DNA of 64,000 nucleotides from Grifola frondosa (taxonomy: Eukaryota; Basidiomycota; Agaricomycetes; Polyporales; Grifolaceae). Shown piece after piece: positions 44,838-56,900 of the stretch. The translations under genes and the position numbers were made by a program. Below the pieces are notes generated by a model. That model saw nothing but the letters and a program-made list of their open reading frames with translations. It ran no database searches and was not told the DNA's origin. Location of the stretch: assembly GCA_001683735.1 (NCBI GenBank), contig LUGG01000007.1, forward strand, positions 1,550,001 to 1,614,000, given 5' to 3'. Position 1 is the stretch's first letter; each line of letters begins with the position of its first letter.

Positions 44838-47397
44838 ATGAAGTCAGACTCTGACTTAACTGATTTCGACGATGAAGATGACATTCCTCTCGCCACCCAA
44901 CGTGGGTTAGGGAACGGAGATTCGTACAGGATACGTGGTGCTCTGAAGGTACCCCGAGCTACAACTTATACGACACAATCTCTCTATGGTATGTGGTTTG
45001 AAGTCATTCAATCATGATGAATGAGAGCAGATGAATCGTGTGGACAGATCAGATCATTTCGGAGGATATTGGTCTGAATGCAGAATACCAGCGTGGTCGG
45101 TGGCGCATCATATATCGTTGCATATATCTTTCTTAAGTTCACTGTTTTTACAGACGTCGTCTGGCCAGATGCCAAACAAATAGGTGAGACAGTTCTATCA
45201 ATTCTTCATGGTTGTCCCATTCAAGCCGCGCCCCACAGGTCTCATTGATTCCATTTTCCGGAACTTCTATGTTCCACCGGTCATTTTTGGTATATGGTTT
45301 ATGATGTTGTTTCGTACATTGCGCTGATTGCTCTTCAGCCGTCAAGTATAATGATGATGGTTCAGAGCATCGAGTATGTATTGACGGAAAACAGAGATTG
45401 ACATCAATATACCGGTATGTCTCCTTGCCCCGTCCAGAACAAATATCTGAACAAAATGTTGGAAATTCAAGGTTCATGGACGGATTGGTAAGTGTTAGTG
45501 TCTCGTCTCCACTGAGGTACTGAACTCCTAAGTGAACAGATACCTTGTGGGTCCATTCACTTTAGCCTCGCGCTTTTCTTCATACGTTGACCTTATCTGA
45601 CTGAATGCCGCAGACAAAGACGCGTGAGTACTGTCATAAAGATATAAAAGATTATGAGTGATATGTGAAGAACAGATTCAGCAACGAGAAGTTTGTTTTC
45701 AAAGAGACGGGCAAGATCAAAGCCAAAATACTATCAGACAAGTACAGAAAAATATTCTGCAACAAACAGATTGTATGCACCTATTGTCATTTGTCACATC
45801 TATCATGCTTAGAGTATATCTACAGGTCTGTATGGAGTATCAAGACCTCAATGGAGACAATGAGAGAGAAATATTTCAAGTACATGAGTCATCTTATCTG
45901 TGATTGAAATTATACTAATGCAAATTTCTCAGAGAGTCCAGCTTGGCATGGCATTAACCCCTGCAGGTCTGCTTTTAGGATTCCGGGACCTTCTGTTCAT
46001 AGCTCACAATTTCCACAGAGAAATTACAAGCAATCAATAGCCCAACAGCAAGGTTTATCCGAGAGCTACAAACTCAATATGTTGTGGATGGACTTTCACA
46101 ATATCTTGATTGGGACGTTAGTCGAGGAAGTGACTTCCGAGGGCTCGCCATGGCGGTCTACAATATCGAAAAATGGCCCGGAATAAACACATTGGCATCA
46201 TTGAACCAAGTGCAAAAATGGCTGCAACAACCAGAGGAACTTGATGAGCATTTTTGCGACAAGATCCATGCCACCTTCCGGATATTTGTTGCCCTCGCAA
46301 AAGATAGCCAGTACAACAAATGCTTCAAACTCTCAGGTGTCAAGAAAGTCTCCCCCGTAGAGTTCATGGCTGCCAGTCTCCTCATTGCTGCCTACAAGAA
46401 CAAGTTAACTTTTGCACAACTCTCAGAGGCCATTATCTTGATGCGGAAGGAGGTTCGAGCGTCGGAAGTGGACATACGGATGAATACTAGGGTTGTGAAG
46501 CCCATGGTGGCATTCATCAAGAACCTAAAGGTATCACAACTAACACCTTCTGACGGGGAACCGGCCGCTGCAAAACATGTGGTGGTGAAGAGAAAGAGGA
46601 CGGTGGATACGGATATGGATGTGGACGAAGAAGACGAGCTAGCCACGGATGAAACACCGCCTGCTCGAGCTACCACATCATCGCAAACGGCCGCGTCTTC
46701 CTCGTCGTCGCACTTACCGCCCGCTACATCTACCCGGTCATCAACGCAAGCATCGGAGGCCGTGCCTCGGAGTAACATGGCTTCGCCTCTACCGCAAGCT
46801 CCCACTGCGTCGGCGGCCAGTCACGCTCTTCCCGCATCGCCGGCACCTCTAGACAGGTTAGCGGCCGTTAGGGCAGCAAAACTCGCCCGTTTGGGCCAGC
46901 CCATACCGCGTGTGCCTCCTTCTGAACCGGCTGCACTTCGACTTGCACATGAACGGAGGCAGGCGAGCACGCACACGCCGGACCCGGGACCATATCCTTC
47001 TACACTTCATCCATCAGCCTCGTTTCCCTCTCTCCCTTCGCTTCCTCCATTCCCTGCGCCCCCTTCGGCCCCTCGACAACATCCGCAACGACAGAATTCG
47101 CTCGGAGACTCGCTCATGGCGAGGATGACGGCACCATCTGCCAGAGGAGGTAAGATTTATGCCATGAATTGCTGAATTAAGTTATATTCATTTTCGTGAT
47201 TGTCAGGCACACCACAGCGGTCCGCGAACGATAATTTTGATCGCCAGCAACGTTGGAACGAGTCTCAGGACTCCAGGTCACCGAACGACGTGCGCTATCC
47301 ACCTTTCCCAAATACGAATGGTGACGGGAGGCATGACTATTCGCGGCCTCCTCTGCGAGGTCCGGAGTACGGGAACGGAAGTTATCGAGGGAGATGA
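44838..47397 (+). CDS. DUF262 (ParB/GmrSD-like) protein, paralogue 2
   Basis: ATG at 44838; TGA at 47395-47397; about 680 residues. It has the same architecture as 22567-25839. The acidic N-terminus is followed by NAEYQRDVVW, then CIDGKQRLTSIYRFMDGL with the DGKQR motif, QIVCMEYQDLNGDNEREIF and RVQLGMALTPAEKLQAINS. Next comes a helical domain in one long exon (LDWDVSRGSDFRGLAMAV; ATFRIFVALAKDSQYNKCF; VSPVEFMAASLLIAAYKNK). The C-terminus is Ser/Thr/Pro-rich and ends in an Arg/Gly-rich tail (GSYRGR) encoded by a last exon from 47207. Unlike paralogue 1 it reads through without an obvious frame break, although the small exon near 45600-45660 has an uncertain boundary. A ParB-like fold and possible nuclease or nucleotide-binding activity are known for the family in bacteria; the eukaryotic role is unknown. 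Confidence 0.8.
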
Positions 47398-47652
47398 GTA
47401 TTAGAAGGATGACTGCATGCTCCATGCCTCTAGCGCTACGCATACCGGTATGTGTGTTCGGTCGTCAATACGTCTTTACTTACCACAATGACAGGTACAT
47501 TTGTGGTCGATCTCCACCTTTCTAGAGTCTGTACTATTGATACGAGCGCGTCCTTCTGTGCATATATTATGAGGCTTATTGTCGATAAGATTACGGCGCA
47601 AATAATGATCTGCGTCACCAAGTATTTTTATCTAATTTACACGACCCTGCAC

Positions 47653-49302
47653 TCAACTGTAACTATCTCGCCACCACCTCCCCTGGAACCGAAGCTTCAT
47701 ACCGGTGATATCCCGTATGCGGTGCAGAATGGTCGTGAGCGGTGTGACAAGCCCATAGGGTCCCCGCTCAGGCGCAGCATACAGCATCGCCAGCGGCCTC
47801 GGCCGTCCCTCCGACTCGTCCGGCACCACCGACATGAGCAGCGCGCCCGCATCGCCGCGGCATGCGAAGCGCAGGCCCTTGCGTCCGCGGGCAGGGAACA
47901 CGGCCCACTCGCGCGCGAGATGCCCGCGGATGATAATGCTCGCGGGCGCGCCGTTCACGACGCCGTCCCTGTACGGCCCGAGCGGGCGCTCGAGGTGCGG
48001 GTCGTGTACGTTCATCGTGACCGCCGCGCCGCTCCGCAGGTCGCCGGGGTATGCGTGCAGCGTGAGCGCGTTGTCGCCGCTCTTGCGGGCCATGCGGATG
48101 AGCGCCCACGAGAGCAGATGCGTGTGCTCGGAGCCGGGGCTCGACGTCGATCCTTGTGAGTGGCCTGATTCTGGAACACGTGAGACGGCATTCGAGAGCG
48201 AATGAAAGTTAAGGAGCTGACCGTTGCATGGACGTATGGTGGCTTCGGCGGCGCACGCGAGGCCGACATCCAGGTCGTGTGGGTGTGTTAGGGCGTCGTG
48301 AAGGACAGCGAGTTCGGCATCATGCTGTTGCTTCCGCGCCTGCAATCGCTGCGACAGCATGGCGTCGCCGCTTGCCCCGACATAGCTCCCGAGGGATTCG
48401 TCGAGCATATCGATGGCTTTCTCCACGGTGTACGGGGACGGTGACGAAAGCGTCGTGCCCAAGCACTGCAGCGCGATCTGCGAGCTGCGCGCACGGCGCT
48501 GGTGCTTCTTCCGTGGCTGAAGCCGCGGATGAGGCGCGAATCCAGCATCGCGCTGCACAGCTTGTCCGGCGGTGATGCCGAAGATCGCGTCCTCCTCCGC
48601 AGAATGCATATATGCGCCAAATACGACGACGCGCTCGGTAGCTGTGCAAAATAGGGGGTCGCCGGGCTCCAGGCTGTCCGAAAGCGTCAGCTTGTGTGGG
48701 TTGTAAGCGTCGAACGGGGTCGTCGACGCGAGTGGGTCCCCGATATAAACGTGCACGGGAACTCTTGTCGGAGTGTGTCGTGCGGCGTCGAGCTGCTGCA
48801 TGTCGCATTCTGGGATGGTGAGGTGCAGGACTGCTACGGGGTCTCCCACAGCCTCCGCGCTGTAATTGCTGCGCACATTAAGCGTAGGTTGGTATAAGCA
48901 GGGAACCACGGCGGCCTCGGATGTGTTTGTCTGCAGCAGAATGGAGACGACAGTTCGCTCGTCGCCTTCAGCCACGGGCAGATCGCAGTGGTTAGCGGGG
49001 ATTGCCTCGTACCGCAAGCGAACAGTGCGAAGTTCGGGGTTATGTATGAACCTGGGACATAAGTCAGGAAAGTAGATAGGAGGCTGATTCCCAACATACC
49101 AGTTATTGCCTAAGGGAAGCAAGTCATTATCGGGACCTGCACTGGCGTCGGGACTGTGCATAATGCATGCTCGCCCGCAGGTAGCTGGTCGAAGAGAAGA
49201 AAATGCGAGGCACAATGCATGCCCCTGAAGATATACTGGACCAAGCAGCGATCGGTTTCGTGGTACGTCACAGGTAATGATCAACGATCCTTCAAGCAAC
49301 AT
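47653..49302 (-). CDS. Uncharacterised protein, 549-codon open frame
   Basis: The longest uninterrupted frame of the window. I do not recognise the family. No signal peptide, membrane helix or catalytic motif stands out. The middle is Ala/Arg-rich with a basic stretch (RLQPRKKHQRR) and a Ser/Pro segment; the C-terminal 150 residues look folded (GDNALTLHAYPGDLRSGA, IIIRGHLAREWAVFPA, LTTILHRIRDITGMKLRFQG). The true start may be the Met at 49161, since the first 47 codons have non-coding character. A 55-70 bp segment around 48165-48220 begins GTCAGC and ends CACAAG, so it might be an intron that happens to be open. The dense GC content and lack of breaks across 1.6 kb support a real gene. Confidence 0.6.
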   Translation of the reverse strand: MLLEGSLIITCDVPRNRSLLGPVYLQGHALCLAFSSLRPATCGRACIMHSPDASAGPDNDLLPLGNNWYVGNQPPIYFPDLCPRFIHNPELRTVRLRYEAIPANHCDLPVAEGDERTVVSILLQTNTSEAAVVPCLYQPTLNVRSNYSAEAVGDPVAVLHLTIPECDMQQLDAARHTPTRVPVHVYIGDPLASTTPFDAYNPHKLTLSDSLEPGDPLFCTATERVVVFGAYMHSAEEDAIFGITAGQAVQRDAGFAPHPRLQPRKKHQRRARSSQIALQCLGTTLSSPSPYTVEKAIDMLDESLGSYVGASGDAMLSQRLQARKQQHDAELAVLHDALTHPHDLDVGLACAAEATIRPCNGQLLNFHSLSNAVSRVPESGHSQGSTSSPGSEHTHLLSWALIRMARKSGDNALTLHAYPGDLRSGAAVTMNVHDPHLERPLGPYRDGVVNGAPASIIIRGHLAREWAVFPARGRKGLRFACRGDAGALLMSVVPDESEGRPRPLAMLYAAPERGPYGLVTPLTTILHRIRDITGMKLRFQGRWWRDSYS

Positions 49303-51090
49303 GGAGCCAAACTAAAATAAAATGCCTCCTAAGCGGTCTTGTTCTGCCACCACAGGAACGGCAGGATATTGAATATGGCGCGCAGACTTCGACTAACCAG
49401 TGATAAATCCCAGGTCGAACGAAGTTGGTTCAGTCATTAATACTAGGTGGTTTTCTGTAGTGGCGGATACGAAACGACTCAGTAAGCAACACTCCACGAT
49501 ACCCGGCAGTAGGAGACGGTTGTGTGTTATGAAAGCATGACAGGATGGGGTGAGTGGTAGCGCGCATAAATGATACATCGAACTCGTGTATGGTGCCTAT
49601 CCTTGTCGGCAAAAATCGCCGAGGAACCTAGAGTGCGCTGGAAGGTCAAAATTGGGCTTTAAATGTGGTATGCATGAAGTAGACCCGCGGCTCAGCTCAC
49701 AAATCGCTTTAACGCTTCGAAGCACTGCAGAATAATGCGCCGATTGTTCAAGGGCCGCATACTATCACTCCATCGTCGGTTAGGCCTTGGTAGTCAGGAA
49801 CGTGGTAGGTAACCGCAGTCGGCGTATGCGCATCCTGGCCAGAAGATACACGGTGACGGGAATCTTGTAGAGGCAGGGTGCGATCCCGCCATGATGATGC
49901 CGGACCATGAGCTAGTTATTAAGCAGTTCGGAAAGCGTGGGACACATGAGAAGGTGGCGCTGACCCGTCTCTCTAGCGGAGCCTGCCCGAGTCTTTCTTG
50001 AGGGAATTGTTGGACTGGAGGGCAGCAATGGCCGCCAGAACTAGCTGCGCAACGGGGTCGTTTCGCCTCGGTAGTAGCGCCTGTCCCTCGGATGAGGAGG
50101 ACAACATCGTTCGTGCTTCTCAACGACGTACATGTCCAGCTTTGCGTACACATTTACGTCAAAAATCAGGAGCCGCAGCTCAATGCGAACGCGCTTATGC
50201 GAGGTCGCTCGAGATATCCAATCGCATTCAGCAGGCCGACGACGAAGGTACTCGAAGGTAGCGACGTCGGATTCCTGAGGCTTCCGTGGTACCATCACAG
50301 TCAGAGGAGAGTAGGTAGTTTCCATGTGTGTTGTTAACTGCATCATCAGCAGGCTGGGGCTGGGGCAACACAAGAGTACCGAAGAAAGTGGCGGCTTCCT
50401 GGGGGGTGCCAGTGATATTGTTTCATTTTCAGTCCACTCAGTGCTAGACTTCGCTGAACGAATGAAATTCGCCATTGTCCCTAGAATATGTGTAATGAAC
50501 AGCGGATCTAGAGCATGCTGAAGCAGAATTTAAGCAGAACCACAATATTGATGAAGTACCATCATGAAGGAGAGCGCTGAGTGTGAAGTTGCCACCATCG
50601 GCATCTACCGGCGACCCACAAACTCACAGCATCCAAATACTTATTGTAATACGCAATCTCAACGAACACTAGTAAGTTCTCTACTTAGTAAATGGCTTGC
50701 TCTTTTGCTCTGCAAGCTTAATTCCTAGAAGCTTTATATCCTGGATGAAATGGCAGATTTATTCATCAAGTGCTTTATCCCGCCACCAATTTCTCGTCTA
50801 GGTATTCGCGGTGCAATATGAATATAAGGTATCCTAGTGTGTCACGGTGAGCGGTGTTCGATGCAGAATATGAGCCTTCCAGCTCACGCAGTGCAGTAAC
50901 AGTACATGCAACGATTTTCTTCCTCAGCTACAAAAGCCTGAGTTGTGGGTCAACGCTTCGTTTTTGTGCTGGTTCGGAGTACAAGAAAAAGCTAATGGAA
51001 CAGTGAACTACAACATCGATTGCGGACACAGTATGTACCTCCCGTATCGAATCCATCAGCCAGTGACTTCAGTAGGCGGCTCGTCGAGCC
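49303..51090. other. 1.8 kb region without a supported gene
   Basis: Only short open stretches occur on both strands, without domain similarity. At 49998-50261 (plus) and 49794-50153 (minus) the frames overlap antisense and lack splice partners. There are no repeats or mobile-element signatures. It probably holds the promoter of the 549-codon gene and the 3' region of the small membrane protein gene. Confidence 0.4.
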
Positions 51091-51714
51091 CTACCGCGCC
51101 TCAAAGACACTCGCAATCCCCCTGGTCGCACCAGCGACTGGAGTCTGATCCGCCTTAGAAGCCGCAGCCCCGCTCGGGTCCATGAGGAACTGCACCGCAC
51201 TCCTGAAATTACCACACACATATTCAGAAACCTTTCCGCACTCGAAGAGCCGACGAAGAGCAATCACCGTGGAACTCACCCGGTCTGGTGCGCGGCCACG
51301 GAGGAGAGGCTCGCCGGGGGCACGTATTCACGTACGGCGGCGGCGATGGCGGACGCGAGCTCCTTCGAGGGCACGCCGAGCGCGGACGCCAGTTCGTTTA
51401 TGCGGTCCTCTACTGTCGGTTCTCCCCCTCTTGCCGCAGTCCACTGCCCTGGCTGGCGCCATTCTGCAGCGCTGGGCGCTTCCTGCCGAGTGCGAGGTTC
51501 CACCAGCCGCCGACGTCAGCCTTCCACTGAAGCATGCGGTACGCGTAGAATGCAGCGAGGAGGACGGCGAGGACGGCGATGTAGTAGTTGAAGCGGTGGA
51601 GGGGCATTTTCGAGAACGGGGGCGAGACGGGGCGCATGGGTTTGCGGTTGCGCGGGGGCGGGAGGTCGCGGCGGAACGGACGTGCGTTTCGGGTGAAAGG
51701 ATGGCTGCGGACAT
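51091..51714 (-). CDS. Small single-pass membrane protein
   Basis: The gene runs from ATG 51714 to TAG at 51091-51093, about 190 residues in two exons. The first exon has a Pro/Arg-rich N-terminus, then one membrane helix (FNYYIAVLAVLLAAFYAYRM), then WKADVGGWWNLALGRK and a Gly-rich linker. A conserved-looking block follows: DRINELASALGVPSKELASA and IAAAVREYVPP. The second exon begins SAVQFLMDPSG and ends SVFEAR. Two one-base deletions are inferred: one upstream of the helix near 51655, and one in a G5 run near 51425, where the open frame stops just before EPTVEDRINELA continues. I do not recognise the family. The topology suggests a short lumenal or intermembrane N-terminus and a cytosolic tail. 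Confidence 0.55.
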
Positions 51715-51868
51715 GGTGAGTGAGACGGAGAGCTTAAGAAAAACGATGAGTGATTTGAACTCGATGCTTAAGTGTAGCGAACGTCATGATGTCATTAACT
51801 TCCGACGTTTACATATGTATCTTCGATTACTATGATTAAATAATTGCTCAACCCGGCACCCATATATT

Positions 51869-51939
51869 GCCGGATAGCTCAGCTGGGAGAGCAACAGACT
51901 GAAGTTCTGAGGTCCCGTGTTCAATCCACGGTCCTGGCA
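51869..51939 (+). tRNA. tRNA-Phe (GAA)
   Basis: Cloverleaf with a D-arm AGCTCAGCTGGGAGAGC, an anticodon loop CTGAAGT (anticodon GAA at 51901-51903) and a T-arm CCGTG-TTCAATC-CACGG. The 3' acceptor strand TCCTGGC would pair with GCCGGGA, but the 5' strand reads GCCGGA, so one G of a GGG run is missing. This supports homopolymer shortening in the assembly. No intron is seen. Confidence 0.9.
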
Positions 51940-52232
51940 CTACACCTCTGAACTTGTATATTTTGCTCAATTGAAAGGTATCCACAGCTTTTTGGCTGGA
52001 AACCTGATTATAAAAGTACGCAAGTACAATTATGGGAATCAAAATGATCTTTCGCGCCATACATGGATGTCCGACGCGATCACGTGACCGCGGTTTACGA
52101 TGCGCGTTTGACTTCAAGAATTCGAACAAACGTTGAACGTTGAACATGTTTATATATTTCTAGGATGACTTCGGATTCCTGAGCACATCTTCCTAGCCCC
52201 CCTCATCCCGGTCCCAGCACTTTTTCCATTTC
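51940..52232. promoter_or_regulatory. E-box near tRNA-Phe and Cys-motif gene 1
   Basis: CACGTG lies at 52081-52086 within GATCACGTGACCGCGG, about 150 bp before the start of the next gene. The core TCACGTGACCGCG resembles the palindrome upstream of fusion gene B at 40907 (12 of 14 positions). Confidence 0.4.
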
Positions 52233-53606
52233 ATGGCCCCTCTACGCACCAATCTGGTTAATCATTTTCTTGCGTGCTACAGCTCGTCCTCGTCACCGTC
52301 AGTCGCAACTTCACATGCCAAAAAATCATCTCGTCTGTCACCCTTCCCAGAGATATCGCCGTTGAAACGTACCCCCGAAGCGCCACATGGCCCCGCCAGG
52401 AAACACCGCATAGCATTCCTCAAGCTCGCCCCGCCAAGCTGACACCCCGCGCCCGTTCCATCAGCACGAACAAGAACACCCACCCACGCGCCTCCAACAT
52501 AACTTTGAGCACGTCGGAGGGTTCCGATCAAGAACGGCGAGCCCTATCGCCCCGGAAACAGCGCGTCGCGAAAGCTGCTCCCGAGCAGCGACAAACACCG
52601 CGCGCTCCTGGCGCGCCCAATGGATTCAGCGTGGCCCCCGTCATCATCAGTGTCCCAGAGCCCACAGATGGCTGGTCGTGTCTCGCACACATACGGGCAA
52701 TGTCGCTCTCGCGCAGGCTGCCTAGTGCTACGCCAGCGCCGGTCGGTGCCAGCGCCCGCCCGCAACTCAGCCGTCCGGCGTCCCCATTCCCTCGGGGCCC
52801 CCTGTTTCCGCTGCTGCTATCTTGCAGGCACTCCGAACGCCAGCTCCAGTTCAGAGCGGCGGGACCCGTCCACCTGAGACGCAGACTGCGCCTGTCGCAG
52901 CAGCGTCCATCGGCACCGCAATCACCGGCACGGCGGAGTCTGCGTCTGCCGCAGCCTCAGAGACGCACCTCACCGCGCGGACATGCTCCACGGCCTATTG
53001 CAAGACACGTCTACCGGATATCCGAGCGTACCCGTACAAAAATGCGAGCACCACCGCGCGGTCTCGAAGGAGTGGTACCGTCGCAATGTGAAGAAGAACA
53101 CGGGCGGCGCAGAGAAAGCGGGGACAGGTCCTCCGAGCCAGCGGCGCTCCCCGGTGTCCGCATTTGTGTTAGCCAACACAGCGCACCCCCGCAGGACGTC
53201 CGCGACCGCGATGCCTGCGCCCGCCTTGAATGTCACCAAGCGGACCTGCTCGACGGCACCCTGCAAGACTGTCCTTCCGCCGTCGAACGTCTATCCGTAT
53301 AAGACGTGCGAACGCCACCGCGAGATTTCGCGGAATAAACAACGGCTCAGGGCGGAGCGCACAGCGAGCGAAAGTCAGCGCGCGAGCACGCGGAAGCGCC
53401 GCGAGGACTTGGGTGACATGCCGCAAGTGGAGCACACAAGTGGGCGCGAGTGCGACGGTGAGTTGGGGAACGGGATGACGAAAGGATGGTATGTCGATGC
53501 CACTTTCTCGTGGAAGAAAGGGATCATAGCTGTCGGTGCTGCTCCTCCCTCCATCACTGGGATGGAGCTGGCTTCCCGCCTCAAGGCTTGCGGAGAGGTT
53601 CTTTGA
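52233..53606 (+). CDS. Cys-motif repeat protein 1 (with apparent indels)
   Basis: ATG at 52233 (MAPLRTNLVNHFLACYSS). The N-terminal half is Ser/Pro/Arg-rich and low complexity. The C-terminal part has two copies of a C-x4-C ... YPYK-x-C-x2-H module: TCSTAYCKTRLPD...YPYK with CEHHRAVSKEWYRR, and TCSTAPCKTVLPP...YPYKTCERHREISRNKQR. It ends after GMELASRLKACGEVL with TGA at 53604-53606. Frame changes occur near 52440, about 52800 and in an A5 run near 53038, all single bases. A zinc-binding role is suggested by the Cys/His spacing but is not proven. It converges on a longer minus-strand gene (53979-57539) that repeats a related motif, so the two may be paralogues. Confidence 0.55.
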
Positions 53607-53978
53607 GCCTGTCGGGAGTACGGCGAATTTTTTGTTATAAGAGAATGAATCCGGTTCTGGGCGCTGGAAGTGTGAGTATATGCGCATGTGTATGATAGGA
53701 AGTTGGCTCTTAGCTCGGTATGTGTGTATTGGTGCTCGTCCGCTGTGGTCCATGTCTATGATTTCAAGTAAATTTACCGTTCTGTCCGTGTACTACTGCT
53801 ATTGTCATATGCTTTCCGGGTCGCGTTGATTTCGTCGTGTACGTTAATGGCTACAGATCAAAAAAGATGAGGATGCATATAGTGACACAACGCTGTTATA
53901 TACAATTCACGGTAGTAAGCAAGCACCATCGGTAATGTAACACGGTACCTCCATATATGCACAAGATCCGTGCTTCCA
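53607..53978. other. Gap between converging Cys-motif genes
   Basis: 3' regions of both genes. There is no coding or structural signal beyond short open stretches. Confidence 0.35.
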
Positions 53979-56900
53979 TCATCCCACCAGTCTGAAGCGC
54001 ACATAAATCCTTTGTCCGGGGAAGAATGGATGTCTTCGATCCCACATAACATGAACCTCCAGCTCGCCCATCATGCGCTTCGTTGTCAACTCCTCCACGT
54101 TTTGGGATGACGGCACTGCGGGATCTGCCTCCGACGGAGGTTTGCCTGGCGGCAATGGCACGAGCACGTCGTGCAGGCACGTCAGTCGAGTAATGATCGA
54201 CTGATTTGGTCCCGACTGTACCGCAAGTGGCCTTGAGAGAAAGGCTTATTAGGGTCGCGGAGGAGGAAAGGGGCCTACGGACACACCTAAACCTGGTCCC
54301 TAACATGGCCTGGATTTCCCAGACCACGCCCTGGACGACCGAATCTACCTGACCCCCAGCAGGGTCTGCAACGACAGAGTATTCGCCGTCGAAGCTGAAC
54401 AACACGGGCTTCCCACCGTCGGGTGCGGCTTCGCAGTGGAGCTTGAAATGTAGGTATTGGGCTTGGGCGAGGACAAACGACGTAAACCTAGTGTGGAGTG
54501 CTTCGAGGAGAGCAGGCAGGTGTTGGTATGTTGGCTATTCAAGAACAAGAACAATTTGGTTCTTGTAATAGATGAGGAGAAGGATATGCACGCACAAGCA
54601 CGAGATCTAACGATTCTTGGTTGGGTAAGGCTGAAGTAGACGACGCCGTTGCAGGCTCGGCGCATCTTGCAACCGGAGGACCTAACTTCTCATTCGTTGC
54701 ATCTAGATTCTTCACAGTCCCAGATGGATGATCAGTCATAGACTCCAACTGCGAGGAGTCATCGTGGGTAACATCTTGTCGACGGTGCCGCGCTCGCAGC
54801 CTTGCTCGACGGCGGCATGACTCGCACATCTTCCAGCGGTATAGCGACAAAGGGGGTATGATGTTCTGACAGCGGCGAATGGTACAGATACGGGACTCTG
54901 GGAAACATTGCTCGACATCAAATGATGAATTTCATGTTGTATGTGGTACGCACCTGAGGGGTCGTAGTCAACAGACATCTGACAAGTGAAAGTGAGCATA
55001 ATGTTGAGCTTGTGGTACGCATATAAGGAGCGGGGACACGTACTGCAGAATCATTATTCCCGTCTTCATGATCGTCGGCCTTGTAAGGTCCCCGCTTATT
55101 TGGCGAGTCCGCGAGTCGACTCCTTTGGTAATGGCGGCGATGTACTCGACATGGTTCACATAGCTTCCATTTCGAGTGAGGGTGTAGGAGATTATGGCAC
55201 ATCCTGATGCTGCACACGGACGATAACGGCGCCGTGCGGGCTGTTCCAGAGAGAGCCTGTTGCGGACATCAGCATGCGCGACTAAGGCAGTCTTTTGCTT
55301 CTACTTCGGGCTCCTCATCGCTCTCCGGAAGATCTACCTCAGATTCGCCTTCATCAGCCGAATCTTCGAGCGGAGTAAGATCAGAATCATCGGTGTCCCA
55401 AGCAGGCGAGCTGGAGCGCTCAGCCGTAGCGCCGGACGCAACAGATGACGACGGAATCGGGGGAGAAGGACCACGTAGCGAGGATGAGGGATGAGGTAAC
55501 CTGGGCTGAAACTCGCGCTCAGGGACTGCGAAGCCGTCATCTTTAACTGCGTCTTGATTTAGATTGCTGGACTCGAGCAAGGTGCTGTCGACGGCCGATG
55601 TAGGTGTAGTCTCCTCGCACACTTCCATCGCATCTGACGGGCGTTCTCCTTGAACGACATTAGAAACGGTTTCAGGACCAGAGGTGGCGATGACCTCGTC
55701 AGATGGATACGTCGTCGGCCGTACATTGCTTTCGTCGCCGTGGCTACGGGCGGACTCCATCGCTTCTTGTTCATCAACAGCCATGTATTCGAGCGCGTCA
55801 CTTAAGAGCGAGCCACTGTTCTCAACGATGTTGAGCTCGACATCCATTATCTGCACCTTCTCGGCGTTGTCAGGCGTCGACTTCGTTTGAGGCCCATCCT
55901 GCTCGGGGCTGACTTCCACTTGTGGCGATATTGTCATTGGAGTATCCTCCTGCACCGTTGTGGTAATCCCTGCGCCTGCAATATTGGCACGAAATCGGTC
56001 TCTCCATTGCTCAAACCCGCAGAATACGCATTTGTTGCCTTTGAATCGAATCGGGATGGTACGACCGCAGTTGAACGTGGAGCATAGACGTTCTTCCAAG
56101 CGCTAAAAATATGCGATTATCAAGACGAGGAACATTTTAGCTCTGGATATGTGATATGAACGTGGAAGGCATGGAGGCGATATACTTACGGATTCTGGAA
56201 TACATTCGAGCCTCAATAACGGCGGTGCTTGCTTCATCTGAGGTTCGGTTAACGCAGGCTGCTCGGGGCCTGCTAGCAGCGTAAGTGGATCTGATGCCGC
56301 TGTCCATCCCAACACATTGGGTACACCGACCGCATCAGGTGCTTGCGGCGCAGGGAGCCCAGAGAATCGTGCATTGAAGTCCATCAAATTCTAAATCGCG
56401 CGGGATCATCATGCATATTGATATAAGCAGAGAAATCGCAGAGACATACGTCATCTTTGCGAAGTGTCCGAGTGACGACATTCGATAAAGTACCATCGGA
56501 GTTGAAGTGATCGTGCGCTGATCGCGAAGAAGGGCTCGCAACGTCCTGTGACACTTGAGGGCCCTGAAAACGCTGAACGGTCGCCGAAGCGTAATGTTTC
56601 AGCTGATGGGCGAAGACTTCGCTCGATATTCAAATCGACTGATAATGCGAGAGACTTACAAGATTGACCGGAAGCGGTGCATCATCATTAGAAATGCTCT
56701 TTAGCTTCAACTAATGAATGTCACCTGGGAGTAAACAAAGCTGACATCCAATAGGAAGGAATCTAAATTCACTGACACTTTCGGGAATGGGGTGGCGACC
56801 TGGGAACGATCCAGAAACAGAGGCTTCGGCACTAGTTCCGAGCGATGCTGATGGCCGACGAGGCGGATAAGTTAGTATTTCTCCTTGAGGGCCGAAGTGT

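Noticed and set aside
48228..48575. Arg-rich plus-strand frame opposite the 549-codon gene
   Set aside because: It is a GC-driven shadow of the longer open frame, with no independent support.
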